NCBI RefSeq assembly: GCF_023721415.1
Contig: NZ_JAMQVC010000001.1
Span: forward strand, 806,001-870,000
From: Galbibacter mesophilus
GTDB taxonomy: Bacteria > Bacteroidota > Bacteroidia > Flavobacteriales > Flavobacteriaceae
Reading direction: 5' to 3'
Length of the DNA stretch: 64,000 nucleotides
Position 1 is the first letter of the stretch; each line of letters starts with the position of its first letter. The position numbers and the translations under genes are program-made. The notes under the pieces were generated by a model. It worked only from the letters and a program-made list of their open reading frames with translations. It was not told where the DNA came from and made no database searches. Shown piece after piece: positions 53,654 to 64,000 of the stretch.

Positions 53654-55447
53654 TTATTTTGTTTGAAAAGCACTAAACACTTTTTCAGCCTTGGACTTTC
53701 CAATGACAGCCTCTATTTCATCCAGGGATGCTTCTTTTATTCTTTTTACCGATTTGAATTTTTTCAATAAGTCGTTTGCTGTTTTTTCCCCAATCCCTTC
53801 AATATTTTCCAGTTCAGAGCTAATGGCCGCCTTACTTCTTTTGTTACGGTGAAAGGTAATACCAAATCGGTGTGCCTCATTTCGTAAATGTTGAATAATT
53901 TTTAAAGTTTCTGACTTTTTATCCAAATACATTGGGATTGAATCCCCAGGATAATAAATCTCTTCCAACCGTTTTGCAATACCAATTATGGCAATTTTAC
54001 CTCGTAACCCCAACCTGTCCAAACTTTTTAAAGCGGAAGAAAGTTGTCCTTTACCACCATCAATTACAATAAGCTGCGGCAAAGGCTCGTCTTCTGCCAG
54101 CAATCTTTTATAGCGTCTATGCACCACCTCTTCCATAGATGCAAAATCGTCTGGACCTGTAACCGTTTTAATATTAAAATGGCGATACTCCTTTTTGCTC
54201 GGCTTCCCATCCTTAAAGACCACGCAAGCCGCTACCGGATTGGTTCCTTGAATGTTGGAGTTATCAAAACACTCAATATGCCTAGGCTCTTCCGAAAGCC
54301 TTAAATCTTTCTTCATTTGTCCCATTATGCGCTTTACATGCCTATCGGGATCTACTATTTTAATTTGTTTAAATCGTTCTTGTCGATAAAATTTAGCGTT
54401 CCTTTCGGAAAGTTCTAAAATTCGTTTTTTATCTCCTAATTTCGGAATCGTTATTTTCACCCCCTCCGGAACATCTACTTTAAAAGGCAAGTAAATTTCC
54501 TTCGATTGCGAATTAAAACGGGTTCTTAATTCTACCACTGCAAGTTCCAGCAATTCTTCATCACTTTCATCTAATTTCTTCTTCATTTCAACGGTATGCG
54601 CACGAATAATTGACCCATACGAAAGCTGAAGAAAATTAACATACCCAAAGCTATCATCTGAAACAATGGAAAAAACATCAACGTTACTAATCTTAGGATT
54701 AACTACGGTAGATTTGGCTTGATAGTTTTCAAGCACGTCTATTTTTTCTTTTATTTTTTGAGCTTCCTCAAAACGCATTTCTTCCGCAAGGGATTTCATC
54801 TGCGCCTTAAACTGATTTAAAGAGTCTTTAAAATTTCCTTTTATTATTTCCCTTATGGCTTCAATCTGCCGGTCGTACTCCTGCAGCGATTGGTAGTCTT
54901 CGCACGGACCTTTACAATTGCCCAAATGATATTCCAAGCACACTTTATACTTGCCCGCCTCTATTTTTTCTTTGGAAAGATCGTAGTTACAAGTGCGCAA
55001 CAAATAAAGCCCTTTGATGAGATCCAATAGCGTCCGTACAGTTTTCATACTCGTGTACGGACCAAAATACTCCGAACCATCCTTGATTAAATTCCGGGTA
55101 GGAAACACCCTTGGGAAACGCTCATTCTTAATACAAATCCATGGATAAGACTTATCGTCTTTCAACATTACATTATACCTCGGCTGATACTTTTTTATCA
55201 AGTTATTTTCCAATAACAAGGCATCTGTTTCCGTAGGAACTACGATGTGTTTAATGGATTCAATTTTTTTTACAAGGACTCTCGTTTTTCCATATTCATG
55301 ATTTTTATGGAAGTATGAAGACACCCTTTTCTTCAAATTTTTAGCCTTCCCTACGTAAATTATTTTTCCGTCTTTGTTGAAAAATTGGTACACCCCGGGC
55401 CCATCAGGTAGTGTTTGCAGTTGTATGTCTATTGGGGTTTTATTCAT
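53654..55447 (-). CDS. uvrC: Excinuclease ABC subunit C
   Basis: A 597-residue nucleotide-excision-repair nuclease. The GIY-YIG domain (GPGVYQFFNKDGKIIYVGKA) is followed by a UVR motif (EEMRFEEAQKIKEKIDVLEN), the RNase H-like nuclease domain (ECFDNSNIQGTNPVAACVVF, IVIDGGKGQLSSA) and C-terminal helix-hairpin-helix motifs (LENIEGIGEKTANDLLKKF). ATG 55447 (MNKTPIDIQLQTLPDGPG) is chosen since it begins right before the conserved part; two in-frame Met codons lie up to 21 bp upstream. Confidence 0.96.
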   Translation of the reverse strand: MNKTPIDIQLQTLPDGPGVYQFFNKDGKIIYVGKAKNLKKRVSSYFHKNHEYGKTRVLVKKIESIKHIVVPTETDALLLENNLIKKYQPRYNVMLKDDKSYPWICIKNERFPRVFPTRNLIKDGSEYFGPYTSMKTVRTLLDLIKGLYLLRTCNYDLSKEKIEAGKYKVCLEYHLGNCKGPCEDYQSLQEYDRQIEAIREIIKGNFKDSLNQFKAQMKSLAEEMRFEEAQKIKEKIDVLENYQAKSTVVNPKISNVDVFSIVSDDSFGYVNFLQLSYGSIIRAHTVEMKKKLDESDEELLELAVVELRTRFNSQSKEIYLPFKVDVPEGVKITIPKLGDKKRILELSERNAKFYRQERFKQIKIVDPDRHVKRIMGQMKKDLRLSEEPRHIECFDNSNIQGTNPVAACVVFKDGKPSKKEYRHFNIKTVTGPDDFASMEEVVHRRYKRLLAEDEPLPQLIVIDGGKGQLSSALKSLDRLGLRGKIAIIGIAKRLEEIYYPGDSIPMYLDKKSETLKIIQHLRNEAHRFGITFHRNKRSKAAISSELENIEGIGEKTANDLLKKFKSVKRIKEASLDEIEAVIGKSKAEKVFSAFQTK

Positions 55448-55567
55448 GGGCATGCTGTATAATCGCACCTCAAAGATAACGTAATCCCTGCTTCAAATCA
55501 ATACTTAAAAGGTTAGATGTTTTTTAAATCATCGCAAGAATATTTGTGCGTTTGAAATGTAAATCAT

Positions 55568-55575
55568 TACCTTTG
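55568..55575 (+). promoter_or_regulatory. Candidate -7 promoter element of the thi operon
   Basis: TACCTTTG matches TAnnTTTG and lies about 17 bp ahead of the riboswitch. Confidence 0.6.
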
Positions 55576-55591
55576 AGTTTCATAAGTAAAC

Positions 55592-55668
55592 TTTAGGGGT
55601 GCCGTGAAAGCCGGCTGAGATAAAACCCTTGGAACCTGATCGCGTTAAGACGTGCGAAGGGAAAAGTT
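55592..55668 (+). promoter_or_regulatory. TPP (THI-box) riboswitch of the thi operon
   Basis: A compact TPP aptamer: AGGGGTGCC, GCCGGCTGAGAT, AAACCC, GGAACCTGATC and GCGAAGGGAAAA. The P3 arm is minimal, unlike the first riboswitch. The pyrophosphate-sensor arm reads GCGTTAAGACGTGC, a variant of the usual TAATGC block. A stem-loop TAGC-TACT/AGTA-GCTA follows at about 55670-55692, and a small GGAGT/ACTCC hairpin lies near 55746-55757. Both could form the expression platform. Confidence 0.93.
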
Positions 55669-55784
55669 GATAGCCTACTCGCAAAGTAGCTATAAAACGG
55701 TATTTTTAATGTTCGTTCGTTAAATTTCCGTCATCTTCTTTTATAGGAGTCACTCCTAAAGTTTGCAGTAAAACATTGTAAAAA

Positions 55785-55985
55785 ATGACCACTGTAAACG
55801 TAAACAACACCGAACATACTTTTGAAAAAGCATTGAATGCAAAAGAACTGCTGGCACATTTAAATATTTCTGCCAACGGAGTAGCCGTTGCACTTAATAA
55901 CAGCGTTTTGCCCAAATCTAAATGGGAAGAACCGTTGGATAACAATGCCAACATTTTAATTATTAAAGCAACCCAAGGTGGATAA
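55785..55985 (+). CDS. thiS: Thiamine sulfur-carrier protein ThiS
   Basis: A 66-residue ubiquitin-like protein ending in the diagnostic Gly-Gly (ATQGG), whose C-terminus carries sulfur as thiocarboxylate for thiazole synthesis by ThiG. It starts MTTVNVNNTEHTFEKALNAK at the first ATG after the riboswitch. The activating enzyme ThiF is not in the window. Confidence 0.93.
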   Translation: MTTVNVNNTEHTFEKALNAKELLAHLNISANGVAVALNNSVLPKSKWEEPLDNNANILIIKATQGG

Positions 55986-55988
55986 CAA

Positions 55989-58025
<2,037 letters not shown>

Positions 58026-58040
58026 AATTTTTTGTGGGTC

Positions 58041-58637
58041 ATGCTGATCATCATCACTAAGGAAGAAAACACGGAAAATGAAGTTACTGTTTTGAAGTCG
58101 CTTTTTGAAAATGGCTTGCAAACCCTTCATGTTCGTAAACCTTTTATGAGCAAAACTGATCTAGAAAAGTGGTTGTTGAATTTCAGTGAAATGCATCATC
58201 GAAAAATGATGCTGCATCAACATCATGAACTGTGCGAAACTTTTAAGATTAAAGGAGTCCATTTAACGAAAAAACAAAGAAGCACGCTGGAGAACCGTAA
58301 AGTTTATATTGAAAAGTTTCAGAAGGAAGGAAAAATGGTGAGCACGGGTTTTCATACAGTTACTGAATTGAAACAGGAAGGAACTCTTTACGATTACTGT
58401 TTTTTGAGTCCGATTTTCAACTCCATTTCCAAAGAAAATTATGCAGGAAAGCAATTTAGCGTAAACGGTTTGCAACAAAAAATTGTAGCGCTTGGAGGCA
58501 TTGATAATTCTAAAATAACCGAAGTCAAAAAACTTGGGTTTAGCGGTGTCGCCGTTTTGGGACATATTTGGAAGTCGGATAACCCACTAGAAAACTTTTT
58601 GTTGATGAAAGAAAAATATAAAAAAATTTATGAGTGA
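58041..58637 (+). CDS. Thiamine phosphate synthase family protein, TenI/ThiE-like
   Basis: A 198-residue TIM-barrel protein of the ThiE/TenI family starting MLIIITKEENTENEVTVLKS. It matches the fold pattern (GLQTLHVRKP, KIKGVHLTKKQ, YCFLSPIFNS, KIVALGGIDNS, GFSGVAVLGHIW) but lacks the usual ThiE residues of the QLRxK and pyrophosphate-binding segments. It may therefore be a thiazole tautomerase (TenI) or a diverged ThiE. A true thiE follows two genes later. ATG 58041 is preferred to a nearby TTG. Its end overlaps thiD by 8 bp. Confidence 0.75.
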   Translation: MLIIITKEENTENEVTVLKSLFENGLQTLHVRKPFMSKTDLEKWLLNFSEMHHRKMMLHQHHELCETFKIKGVHLTKKQRSTLENRKVYIEKFQKEGKMVSTGFHTVTELKQEGTLYDYCFLSPIFNSISKENYAGKQFSVNGLQQKIVALGGIDNSKITEVKKLGFSGVAVLGHIWKSDNPLENFLLMKEKYKKIYE

Positions 58638-59373
58638 AAAGCCATTTGTACTTACTATCGCCGGTTTTGATCCCAGCGGAGGCGCCGGACTGTTAGCCGA
58701 TATCAAAACTATTGAGGCCAACGGTTGCTACGGATTGGCAGTACAAACGGCCAATACCATTCAAACGGAGGATTCTTTTTTAGAATGCCTTTGGGTAGAT
58801 AATTCGTTTATCTCAAAACAACTTAAAACATTATTAGAACGATATGAAATTTCAGCGGTTAAAATTGGTATTGTTCAGAGCAAAACCATTTTACTCGAAA
58901 TTCTTCAGTTGTTAAAAACGTATATCCCGAACGCTCCTGTTGTTTTAGATCCAGTTTTAAAATCGAGTAGTGGATACAATTTTCATTATGAAGCTTTTCT
59001 TTCCGAAGAAATACTGAAAAACATAACTGTTCTAACTCCAAATTATGATGAAATACTTCAGCTTTCAGAAAAAAAAGAGTTGAACTCCAAAATCGAAACC
59101 ATTACAAATCAGACTAATCTCTTTCTGAAGGGAGGGCATCATCCATCTGAAAAAGGAAAAGACAGGTTGTATTTGTCTAACGGACAAAAATTTGATTTTT
59201 ATCCTTCCGAAGAAAAGATATATGAAAAACACGGCAGTGGGTGCATTTTATCAGCGGCTATGGCGAGCTATTTAGCAAACGGTGAAACACTGGAAAATAC
59301 TTGTGAAAAGGCTAAAAAATATACCGAAAAGGCATTATGCTCTAACACCACGAAACTAGCATATCATTTATGA
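58630..59373 (+). CDS. thiD: Hydroxymethylpyrimidine/phosphomethylpyrimidine kinase ThiD
   Basis: A 247-residue ribokinase-fold enzyme phosphorylating HMP twice to HMP-PP. It shows AGFDPSGGAGLLADIKTIEA at the N-terminus, VLDPVLKSSSGY, and the anion-hole motif HGSGCILSAAMA. It overlaps both neighbours (8 bp and 4 bp), so the genes are translationally coupled. Confidence 0.95.
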   Translation: MSEKPFVLTIAGFDPSGGAGLLADIKTIEANGCYGLAVQTANTIQTEDSFLECLWVDNSFISKQLKTLLERYEISAVKIGIVQSKTILLEILQLLKTYIPNAPVVLDPVLKSSSGYNFHYEAFLSEEILKNITVLTPNYDEILQLSEKKELNSKIETITNQTNLFLKGGHHPSEKGKDRLYLSNGQKFDFYPSEEKIYEKHGSGCILSAAMASYLANGETLENTCEKAKKYTEKALCSNTTKLAYHL

Positions 59374-60014
59374 ACGTCAGCAAATTACATTATATAACAC
59401 AAGGGGCGACACCCGAAAAACATCTTGAAAACCTAGAAAAAGTATGCGCGAATGGAGGTAAATGGATTCAGCTACGTTTAAAAAATGAAACCCAAAAAAA
59501 CATGCTAGAAACCGCTTTAGAGGCAAAGGCCATTTGTAAGCGCTACGGAGCCACACTTTTGATAAACGATCACGTTGAAGTAGCCAAAGAAGTAAATGCC
59601 GACGGCGTGCATTTGGGAAAAGAAGATTTGTGTCCTGCAGTGGCAAGAAAAATTTTAGGAGCCAATAAAATCATTGGTGGCACCGCAAATACATGGCGGG
59701 ACATTGAAAACTTGACAATAAAAAAAGTAGATTACATTGGTTTGGGGCCATTTCGATTCACAAAAACGAAAGAAAAATTGAGTCCGATTCTGGGCTTAGA
59801 AGGCTACAAAGAGATTTTTGAAAAATATCATTCACAAAGCCTACAGACTCCAATAATAGCTATTGGTGGAATTAAAGAGGAAGACCTTTTGAGTCTTTCG
59901 GAAATAGGGCTACACGGCGTAGCGATGTCTGGCTGGCTAACCGAAAACGAACACCTAAAAGAACGAATTGCAGCAATAGAAACTGCGATGAACCAAGAAA
60001 TAACAAAAGAATGA
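59370..60014 (+). CDS. thiE: Thiamine phosphate synthase ThiE
   Basis: A 214-residue TIM-barrel enzyme joining HMP-PP with thiazole phosphate. Typical segments are [71 protein letters not shown] and [11 protein letters not shown]. Both ends overlap neighbours in ATGA form. Confidence 0.93.
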   Translation: MNVSKLHYITQGATPEKHLENLEKVCANGGKWIQLRLKNETQKNMLETALEAKAICKRYGATLLINDHVEVAKEVNADGVHLGKEDLCPAVARKILGANKIIGGTANTWRDIENLTIKKVDYIGLGPFRFTKTKEKLSPILGLEGYKEIFEKYHSQSLQTPIIAIGGIKEEDLLSLSEIGLHGVAMSGWLTENEHLKERIAAIETAMNQEITKE

Positions 60015-60790
60015 ACATTACAGACACCTTAAAAATAGCGGATAAAGAATTTACCTCCCGACTGTTTGTGGGAACTGGGAAATTCAGCTCCACCAAAGTG
60101 ATGAGGGAGGCAGTTTTGGCCAGTGAAAGTGAACTGGTAACTGTGGCTTTAAAACGTGTTGACGCCAGCTATGAAGAAGACAATATGTTAGTCGGACTAG
60201 ACCACGAACGTATAAATTTACTCCCTAACACCTCTGGAGTTAGAAATGCGAAAGAAGCCATTTTTGCTGCGGAATTGGCTCGGGAAGCGTTAGAAACTAA
60301 TTGGATTAAACTGGAAATCCATCCCGACCCCAATTACTTGTTACCCGACCCTATTGAAACTCTTCAAGCTGCGGAAGAATTGGTAAAAAAAGGCTTTGTA
60401 GTAATGCCTTATATCCATGCTGACCCTGTGTTATGCAAGCGACTAGAGGATGTTGGCGTGCAGTGTGTCATGCCTTTAGGAGCTCCCATTGGCACCAATA
60501 AAGGACTAAAAACATTGGATTTTCTGGAAATCATTATTGAACAAAGTAACGTTCCGGTAATTGTAGACGCCGGTATTGGCGCGCCTTCCCATGCCGCCGC
60601 CGCAATGGAAATGGGTGCAGATGCCGTTTTGGTAAACACCGCCATGGCTGTTTCTAAAAACCCTATTATAATGGCCAAGGCTTTTAAAAAAGGAGTAGAA
60701 GCTGGACGCGAAGCCTTTTTAGCAAGCTTGGCAACTATAAATAAAAATGCGGAAGCTAGCAGTCCGCTAACAAGTTTTTTATATGAGTAG
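60011..60790 (+). CDS. thiG: Thiazole synthase ThiG
   Basis: A 259-residue TIM-barrel enzyme condensing dehydroglycine, deoxyxylulose phosphate and ThiS-thiocarboxylate into the thiazole. Recognisable are [34 protein letters not shown] with the Schiff-base Lys, IGTNKGLKT and the phosphate-binding [20 protein letters not shown]. It overlaps thiE by 4 bp and thiH by 8 bp. Confidence 0.97.
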   Translation: MNITDTLKIADKEFTSRLFVGTGKFSSTKVMREAVLASESELVTVALKRVDASYEEDNMLVGLDHERINLLPNTSGVRNAKEAIFAAELAREALETNWIKLEIHPDPNYLLPDPIETLQAAEELVKKGFVVMPYIHADPVLCKRLEDVGVQCVMPLGAPIGTNKGLKTLDFLEIIIEQSNVPVIVDAGIGAPSHAAAAMEMGADAVLVNTAMAVSKNPIIMAKAFKKGVEAGREAFLASLATINKNAEASSPLTSFLYE

Positions 60791-61895
60791 TTTTCAGGAC
60801 ACATTTTTACAATATTCTTGGGATGAAATACATCAAAGCATCCTTGCCAAAACCGAAAATGACGTAATCCGTGCACTGGAAAAGTCGAAAAGGGATTTAG
60901 AGGATTTCAAAGCTTTGATTTCTCCTTCTGCCAAACCTTTTCTGGAACGGATGGCTCAAGAAAGCAAACGCATTACCAAGCGGCGGTTTGGAAATACCAT
61001 GCAGATGTTTGCACCCATGTATTTAAGCAACGAATGCCAAAATATCTGTACATACTGTGGTTTTAGTTTTACCAATAAAATCCCACGAAAAACCTTAACG
61101 GATGCGGAAATTTTAAAGGAAGTTGACTTTATTAAGAGCAAAGGTTTTGATCATATTTTATTGGTGACTGGAGAGGCGAATACCACGGTTGGAGTCCAGT
61201 ATCTAAACAATGCTATTCAATTGATTAGGAAGCATTTTTCTAATATTAGTATTGAGGTACAACCTTTGGATCAAGATGAATATGAATTGCTGAAAACAAG
61301 CGGGCTTTATGGCGTATTGGTGTATCAGGAAACGTACCATCAAGAGGAGTATAAGAAGCATCATCCGAAAGGGAAAAAATCAAATTTCTTCTACCGATTG
61401 GAAACCCCCGATAGATTGGGGCGTGCTGGAATTCATAAAATTGGTCTCGGAGCTTTATTCGGGTTGGAAGATTGGCGAACCGATAGCTTTTTTACGGCTT
61501 TACACCTACACTATTTAAAGAAAACGTATTGGCAGACCAAGTTTTCCATTTCTTTTCCTCGTCTACGGCCATTTTCAGGCGGATTGGATCCAAAAGTGGA
61601 AATGACAGACCCCGATTTAGTGCAACTTATTTGCGCCTACAGAATGCTAGAAGAAGATGTGGAATTGACTATTTCCACCCGTGAAAGTGAAACGTTTAGA
61701 AACAATATTGTTAATTTGGGTATTACCTCCATGAGTGCTGAATCTAAAACCAATCCCGGCGGATATGTGGTCGATAAACAATCGCTGGACCAATTTGAAA
61801 TCTCTGACGAACGTTCTACGGAAGTCATCACAAAAATGCTAGCAGAACAAGGCATAGAGGTGGTCTGGAAAGATTGGGCTAACAATTGGGAGTGA
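60783..61895 (+). CDS. thiH: 2-Iminoacetate (dehydroglycine) synthase ThiH
   Basis: A 370-residue radical-SAM enzyme cleaving tyrosine to dehydroglycine for thiazole synthesis. The cluster motif is Cys85-x3-Cys89-x2-Cys92 ([10 protein letters not shown]), with [13 protein letters not shown] and [14 protein letters not shown] further on. Use of ThiH, not the oxygen-dependent ThiO, points to the anaerobic-type route, common in Bacteroidota. It is the last gene of the operon. Confidence 0.96.
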   Translation: MSSFQDTFLQYSWDEIHQSILAKTENDVIRALEKSKRDLEDFKALISPSAKPFLERMAQESKRITKRRFGNTMQMFAPMYLSNECQNICTYCGFSFTNKIPRKTLTDAEILKEVDFIKSKGFDHILLVTGEANTTVGVQYLNNAIQLIRKHFSNISIEVQPLDQDEYELLKTSGLYGVLVYQETYHQEEYKKHHPKGKKSNFFYRLETPDRLGRAGIHKIGLGALFGLEDWRTDSFFTALHLHYLKKTYWQTKFSISFPRLRPFSGGLDPKVEMTDPDLVQLICAYRMLEEDVELTISTRESETFRNNIVNLGITSMSAESKTNPGGYVVDKQSLDQFEISDERSTEVITKMLAEQGIEVVWKDWANNWE

Positions 61896-62362
61896 ATTAG
61901 TTGATTTGTTAAGTGGTTGAGTTGTTAAATCGCAAAGTTGTTAGCTGTTCGATTTTGTTGAATAACTTGAAATCACTGCCAACTGAATACTGGCTACTAC
62001 TTCTAGTCTCTAGCCTCCTTCATCTAAGTGAACATGTTTAATTGTTAAATGGGTTAATTGATGTTTTTATAGTGAGGAAATAATTAAAAAAGTAAGGAGT
62101 GAAAGAGGAAAAGGTTGATTTCTTTTGTTGATTTGTTGCGCTGTTAAATCGGTGAATCGACTAGTTGAAATTTTACAATCTTCTGTCTCCCTTCTTCTAA
62201 CCTCCAGCCTCCAGCTTCTATTGTTGATTTGTTAAATCGTTTAGTTATTAAGTTGGAAAGATTTAAAGTTGAAAAGGTTCAAAGAGGCAAAGTTTTACTG
62301 CTTATTTACCACTGCCTACTTTTCCCGGCTTTCAACCTCTGCCTTCCAACTTCCAGCATCCA
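61896..62362 (-). repeat. Mosaic dispersed repeat, copy 2
   Basis: A 467-bp gene-free stretch filling the gap between the convergent thiH and thioesterase genes. Read on the minus strand it contains a further A-like block (62362-62236), block B (62235-62180), block C (62179-62085), a spacer, block A (about 62016-61920) and the start of another B. Compared with copy 1 the blocks are rearranged, which suggests tandem growth and recombination. Short open frames within it have no coding character. Confidence 0.8.
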
Positions 62363-62363
62363 A

Positions 62364-62843
62364 TTACACTTCCAGATCCACCGGTTTTTTGGCGTACTTT
62401 CGGGTATCTTCTTTTGTGAGTACTCGAAAATCTTTGGCTCTTTCTACCTTATCAAATAAATCTGCGGCTTCTTCCGGCAAACCAATTAGTTTTCTTGATC
62501 CTAAATCAATCCAAGCGCCCATTATTTCGCAATGCGCCACATTCCTTCCTTTGTAATCATAATAATTATGATGAAACTCGAAAAACATTCCGTCTTCGCT
62601 TAGCCCTTTTAATTCCAAAGAAACCTTGACTGGTTTTCCAGAAAACACCTCTTTAAAATAATAGATATGCTCATAAAACACTACCGGACCAATATTAAGT
62701 TTAGCCAACAAACGTTGGTCGAATCCGTTTTCTACTAAAAAAGACATGCGGGTGTGAGCAGCAAATTCTACATAAGCTTTGTTCGCCAAATGTCGATTAG
62801 CATCTAAGTCGTTCCAACGTATTTCAAATTCTTTTGTGTACAT
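62364..62843 (-). CDS. Acyl-CoA thioesterase of the hotdog (4HBT) family
   Basis: A 159-residue hotdog-fold hydrolase starting MYTKEFEIRWNDLDANRHLA. The Asp in the RWNDLDANRH segment is the usual catalytic residue of 4-hydroxybenzoyl-CoA thioesterase-like enzymes. The in-frame upstream start at 62897 would begin inside the fold-back element, so ATG 62843 is preferred. Substrate is unknown. It is convergent with thiH across the mosaic repeat. Confidence 0.85.
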   Translation of the reverse strand: MYTKEFEIRWNDLDANRHLANKAYVEFAAHTRMSFLVENGFDQRLLAKLNIGPVVFYEHIYYFKEVFSGKPVKVSLELKGLSEDGMFFEFHHNYYDYKGRNVAHCEIMGAWIDLGSRKLIGLPEEAADLFDKVERAKDFRVLTKEDTRKYAKKPVDLEV

Positions 62844-62889
62844 AGTTCTATTTTTATCAAATCGGTTGGCAAACCGAGTTCGTTCTGTT

Positions 62890-63053
62890 AATACCATTTT
62901 TACTTAGAATTTACTGTAATAAAACAGCCTTTTTTCCTTTCTAGTTCATTATAAAAAGAAACCGTAACTAAGGCTATGCTTTATTTTTCTAATTCCTATA
63001 AAGAAAAAAATACTGATTTTCTTGTACCGTAACTTCTAAGTTCGAATGGTATA
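62890..63053 (-). mobile_element. MITE-like fold-back element, copy 2
   Basis: A 164-bp element aligning end to end with the reverse complement of copy 1 at 40711-40876. Its own terminal inverted repeats (62890-62914 and 63029-63053) match at 20 of 25 bases, starting ATACCATT and containing ACTTAGAA. The shared centre reads AAAGCATAGCC. It lies 46 bp upstream of the thioesterase start. Confidence 0.75.
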
Positions 63054-63145
63054 ATTTTACTAAATTTAGCCATTCAAGAAACACAAATTTACAAACTTAT
63101 ATTATGCACGCATAATATTTAACGTATTTCAGCACTTCCTTGTTT

Positions 63146-64000
63146 ATGCCACTTATAAATTCAACTTACAATCCGCCTTTATTGTTTAAAAATGGTCATT
63201 TTTCTACTATTTATTCAGGAAAAATAAGGCGTGTTGTGGGCGTTGAACAGAAAAGAAAAACGATTCCCACGCCAGATGGTGATTTTATTGATTTAGATTG
63301 GAGTTATTCCCAAAAGAAAACCCATCGATTGGCCATTATTCTGCACGGGCTGGAAGGAAATGCGCAAAGGCCGTACATAACTGGAAGTGCCAAACTTTTC
63401 AATATAAACGGATTGGATGTGGTTTCTTTAAATTATCGCGGTTGCAGCGGAAAATCAAATAAAAAATACCGTTCGTATCATTCAGGAGATTCAGAAGAAT
63501 TGGCTTGGATTATAAAATACCTAATTGATGAATACGATTACAATCAAATATTCTTAAAAGGCTTTAGTCTTGGTGCGAATGTAGCACTAAAGTATTTGGG
63601 TGAACACCAAATTCCTTCAGAAGTGAAAGCCGCCATAGCGGTATCTGCCCCTTGCGATTTGTACGGTTCTATGCTGGAAATCCACAAAAAGAAAAATTAC
63701 CTGTATGCCCTTCGGTTTAAGCGTTCTTTACTTGCCAAACTGAAAGAAAAACAAAAACTTTTTCCGGACAAAATTCGGGATGAAGATGTAAAAAAAATTA
63801 TCAGCCTAAAAGATTTTGACGATTTCTACACATCGCAAGCCCACGGTTTTGCCAACGCTTTGGATTATTACGAAAAAAGTAGCTCGCTTCAATTTCTACC
63901 GCATATTACAATTCCAACGCTTATTTTAAATGCAGAAAACGATTCATTTTTATCCAAAAGTTGCTACCCCTTTAAGCAAGCGAAAGAAAACAAATTTCTC
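63146..64000 (+). CDS. YheT-family alpha/beta hydrolase, partial
   Basis: The first 285 codons of a gene cut by the right edge, starting MPLINSTYNPPLLFKNGHFS. Hydrolase features are ILHGLEGNAQRPYI (oxyanion region), LNYRGCSGKSN and the nucleophile elbow GFSLGAN. The residues match the YheT/ABHD1-3 group, whose bacterial members are mostly uncharacterised esterases. The catalytic Asp probably lies in LNAENDSFL near the edge, and the His would be beyond it. Confidence 0.88.
   Translation, partial: MPLINSTYNPPLLFKNGHFSTIYSGKIRRVVGVEQKRKTIPTPDGDFIDLDWSYSQKKTHRLAIILHGLEGNAQRPYITGSAKLFNINGLDVVSLNYRGCSGKSNKKYRSYHSGDSEELAWIIKYLIDEYDYNQIFLKGFSLGANVALKYLGEHQIPSEVKAAIAVSAPCDLYGSMLEIHKKKNYLYALRFKRSLLAKLKEKQKLFPDKIRDEDVKKIISLKDFDDFYTSQAHGFANALDYYEKSSSLQFLPHITIPTLILNAENDSFLSKSCYPFKQAKENKFL

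Noticed and set aside
62229-62556. Open frames between thiH and the thioesterase gene on the plus strand
   Set aside because: They combine repeat sequence with the antisense of the thioesterase gene and show no coding pattern.

Overview
The window is chromosomal DNA from a member of the Bacteroidota, almost certainly family Flavobacteriaceae. The evidence is low GC with dense genes, TonB receptors carrying a carboxypeptidase-like N-terminal domain, an alternative complex III operon, Bacteroidota-type promoters (TAnnTTTG at -7) and typical family genes such as DUF2723, DUF5689 and homodimeric GlyRS. No phage, plasmid, CRISPR or insertion-sequence transposase gene was seen. The species cannot be named from the sequence.

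Layout. 1-6187 (minus): actC (cut by the left edge), actB and actA of alternative complex III, the quinol-oxidising respiratory complex. 6376-6780: a secreted SPOR protein. 6881-11591 (minus): the rimP-nusA-infB operon, with a terminator-like hairpin in its leader. 11931-18044: an S9 peptidase, tRNA-Gln and a large DUF2723 membrane protein. 18172-23475: two tandem PepSY-like secreted proteins, each behind a sigma-54-type promoter and an upstream palindrome, followed by an NtrC-type regulator and a convergent hybrid kinase with an Hpt domain. This reads as a self-contained sigma-54 envelope-response module. 23608-26290: a TPP riboswitch and a TonB receptor, probably for thiamine or a precursor. 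26548-32615: glyS, a coiled-coil membrane protein, a ComF-like protein, an Ig-like lipoprotein and an omega-amidase-like hydrolase.

32664-40194 is the least conventional part. A TonB receptor, a lipoprotein with three DUF5689-like modules plus a lamin-tail domain, and an unrecognised helical protein form one minus-strand unit. A secreted endonuclease/exonuclease/phosphatase enzyme is divergent from it. I infer an extracellular DNA or nucleotide scavenging system. The unit ends in an array of eight G-rich repeats with strict 20/21-bp spacing, just before an intrinsic terminator.

40227-53648 holds a small membrane protein, another TonB receptor, a tight operon DUF3108-kynA-M23 peptidase-pgi, a probable small RNA, hppD and hmgA (tyrosine degradation) and a patatin/beta-barrel protein. 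uvrC follows. 55568-61895 is a riboswitch-controlled thiamine operon: thiS, thiC, a TenI/ThiE-like gene, thiD, thiE, thiG and thiH, with no thiF in view. The window ends with a thioesterase and a partial YheT-like hydrolase.

Non-coding repeats are a second theme. There are two copies of a ~165-bp MITE-like fold-back element (40711-40876, 62890-63053), two mosaic repeat blocks in convergent gaps (31581-31835, 61896-62362), and a structured repeat between thiS and thiC. All assignments come from reading the sequence; no database search was run.
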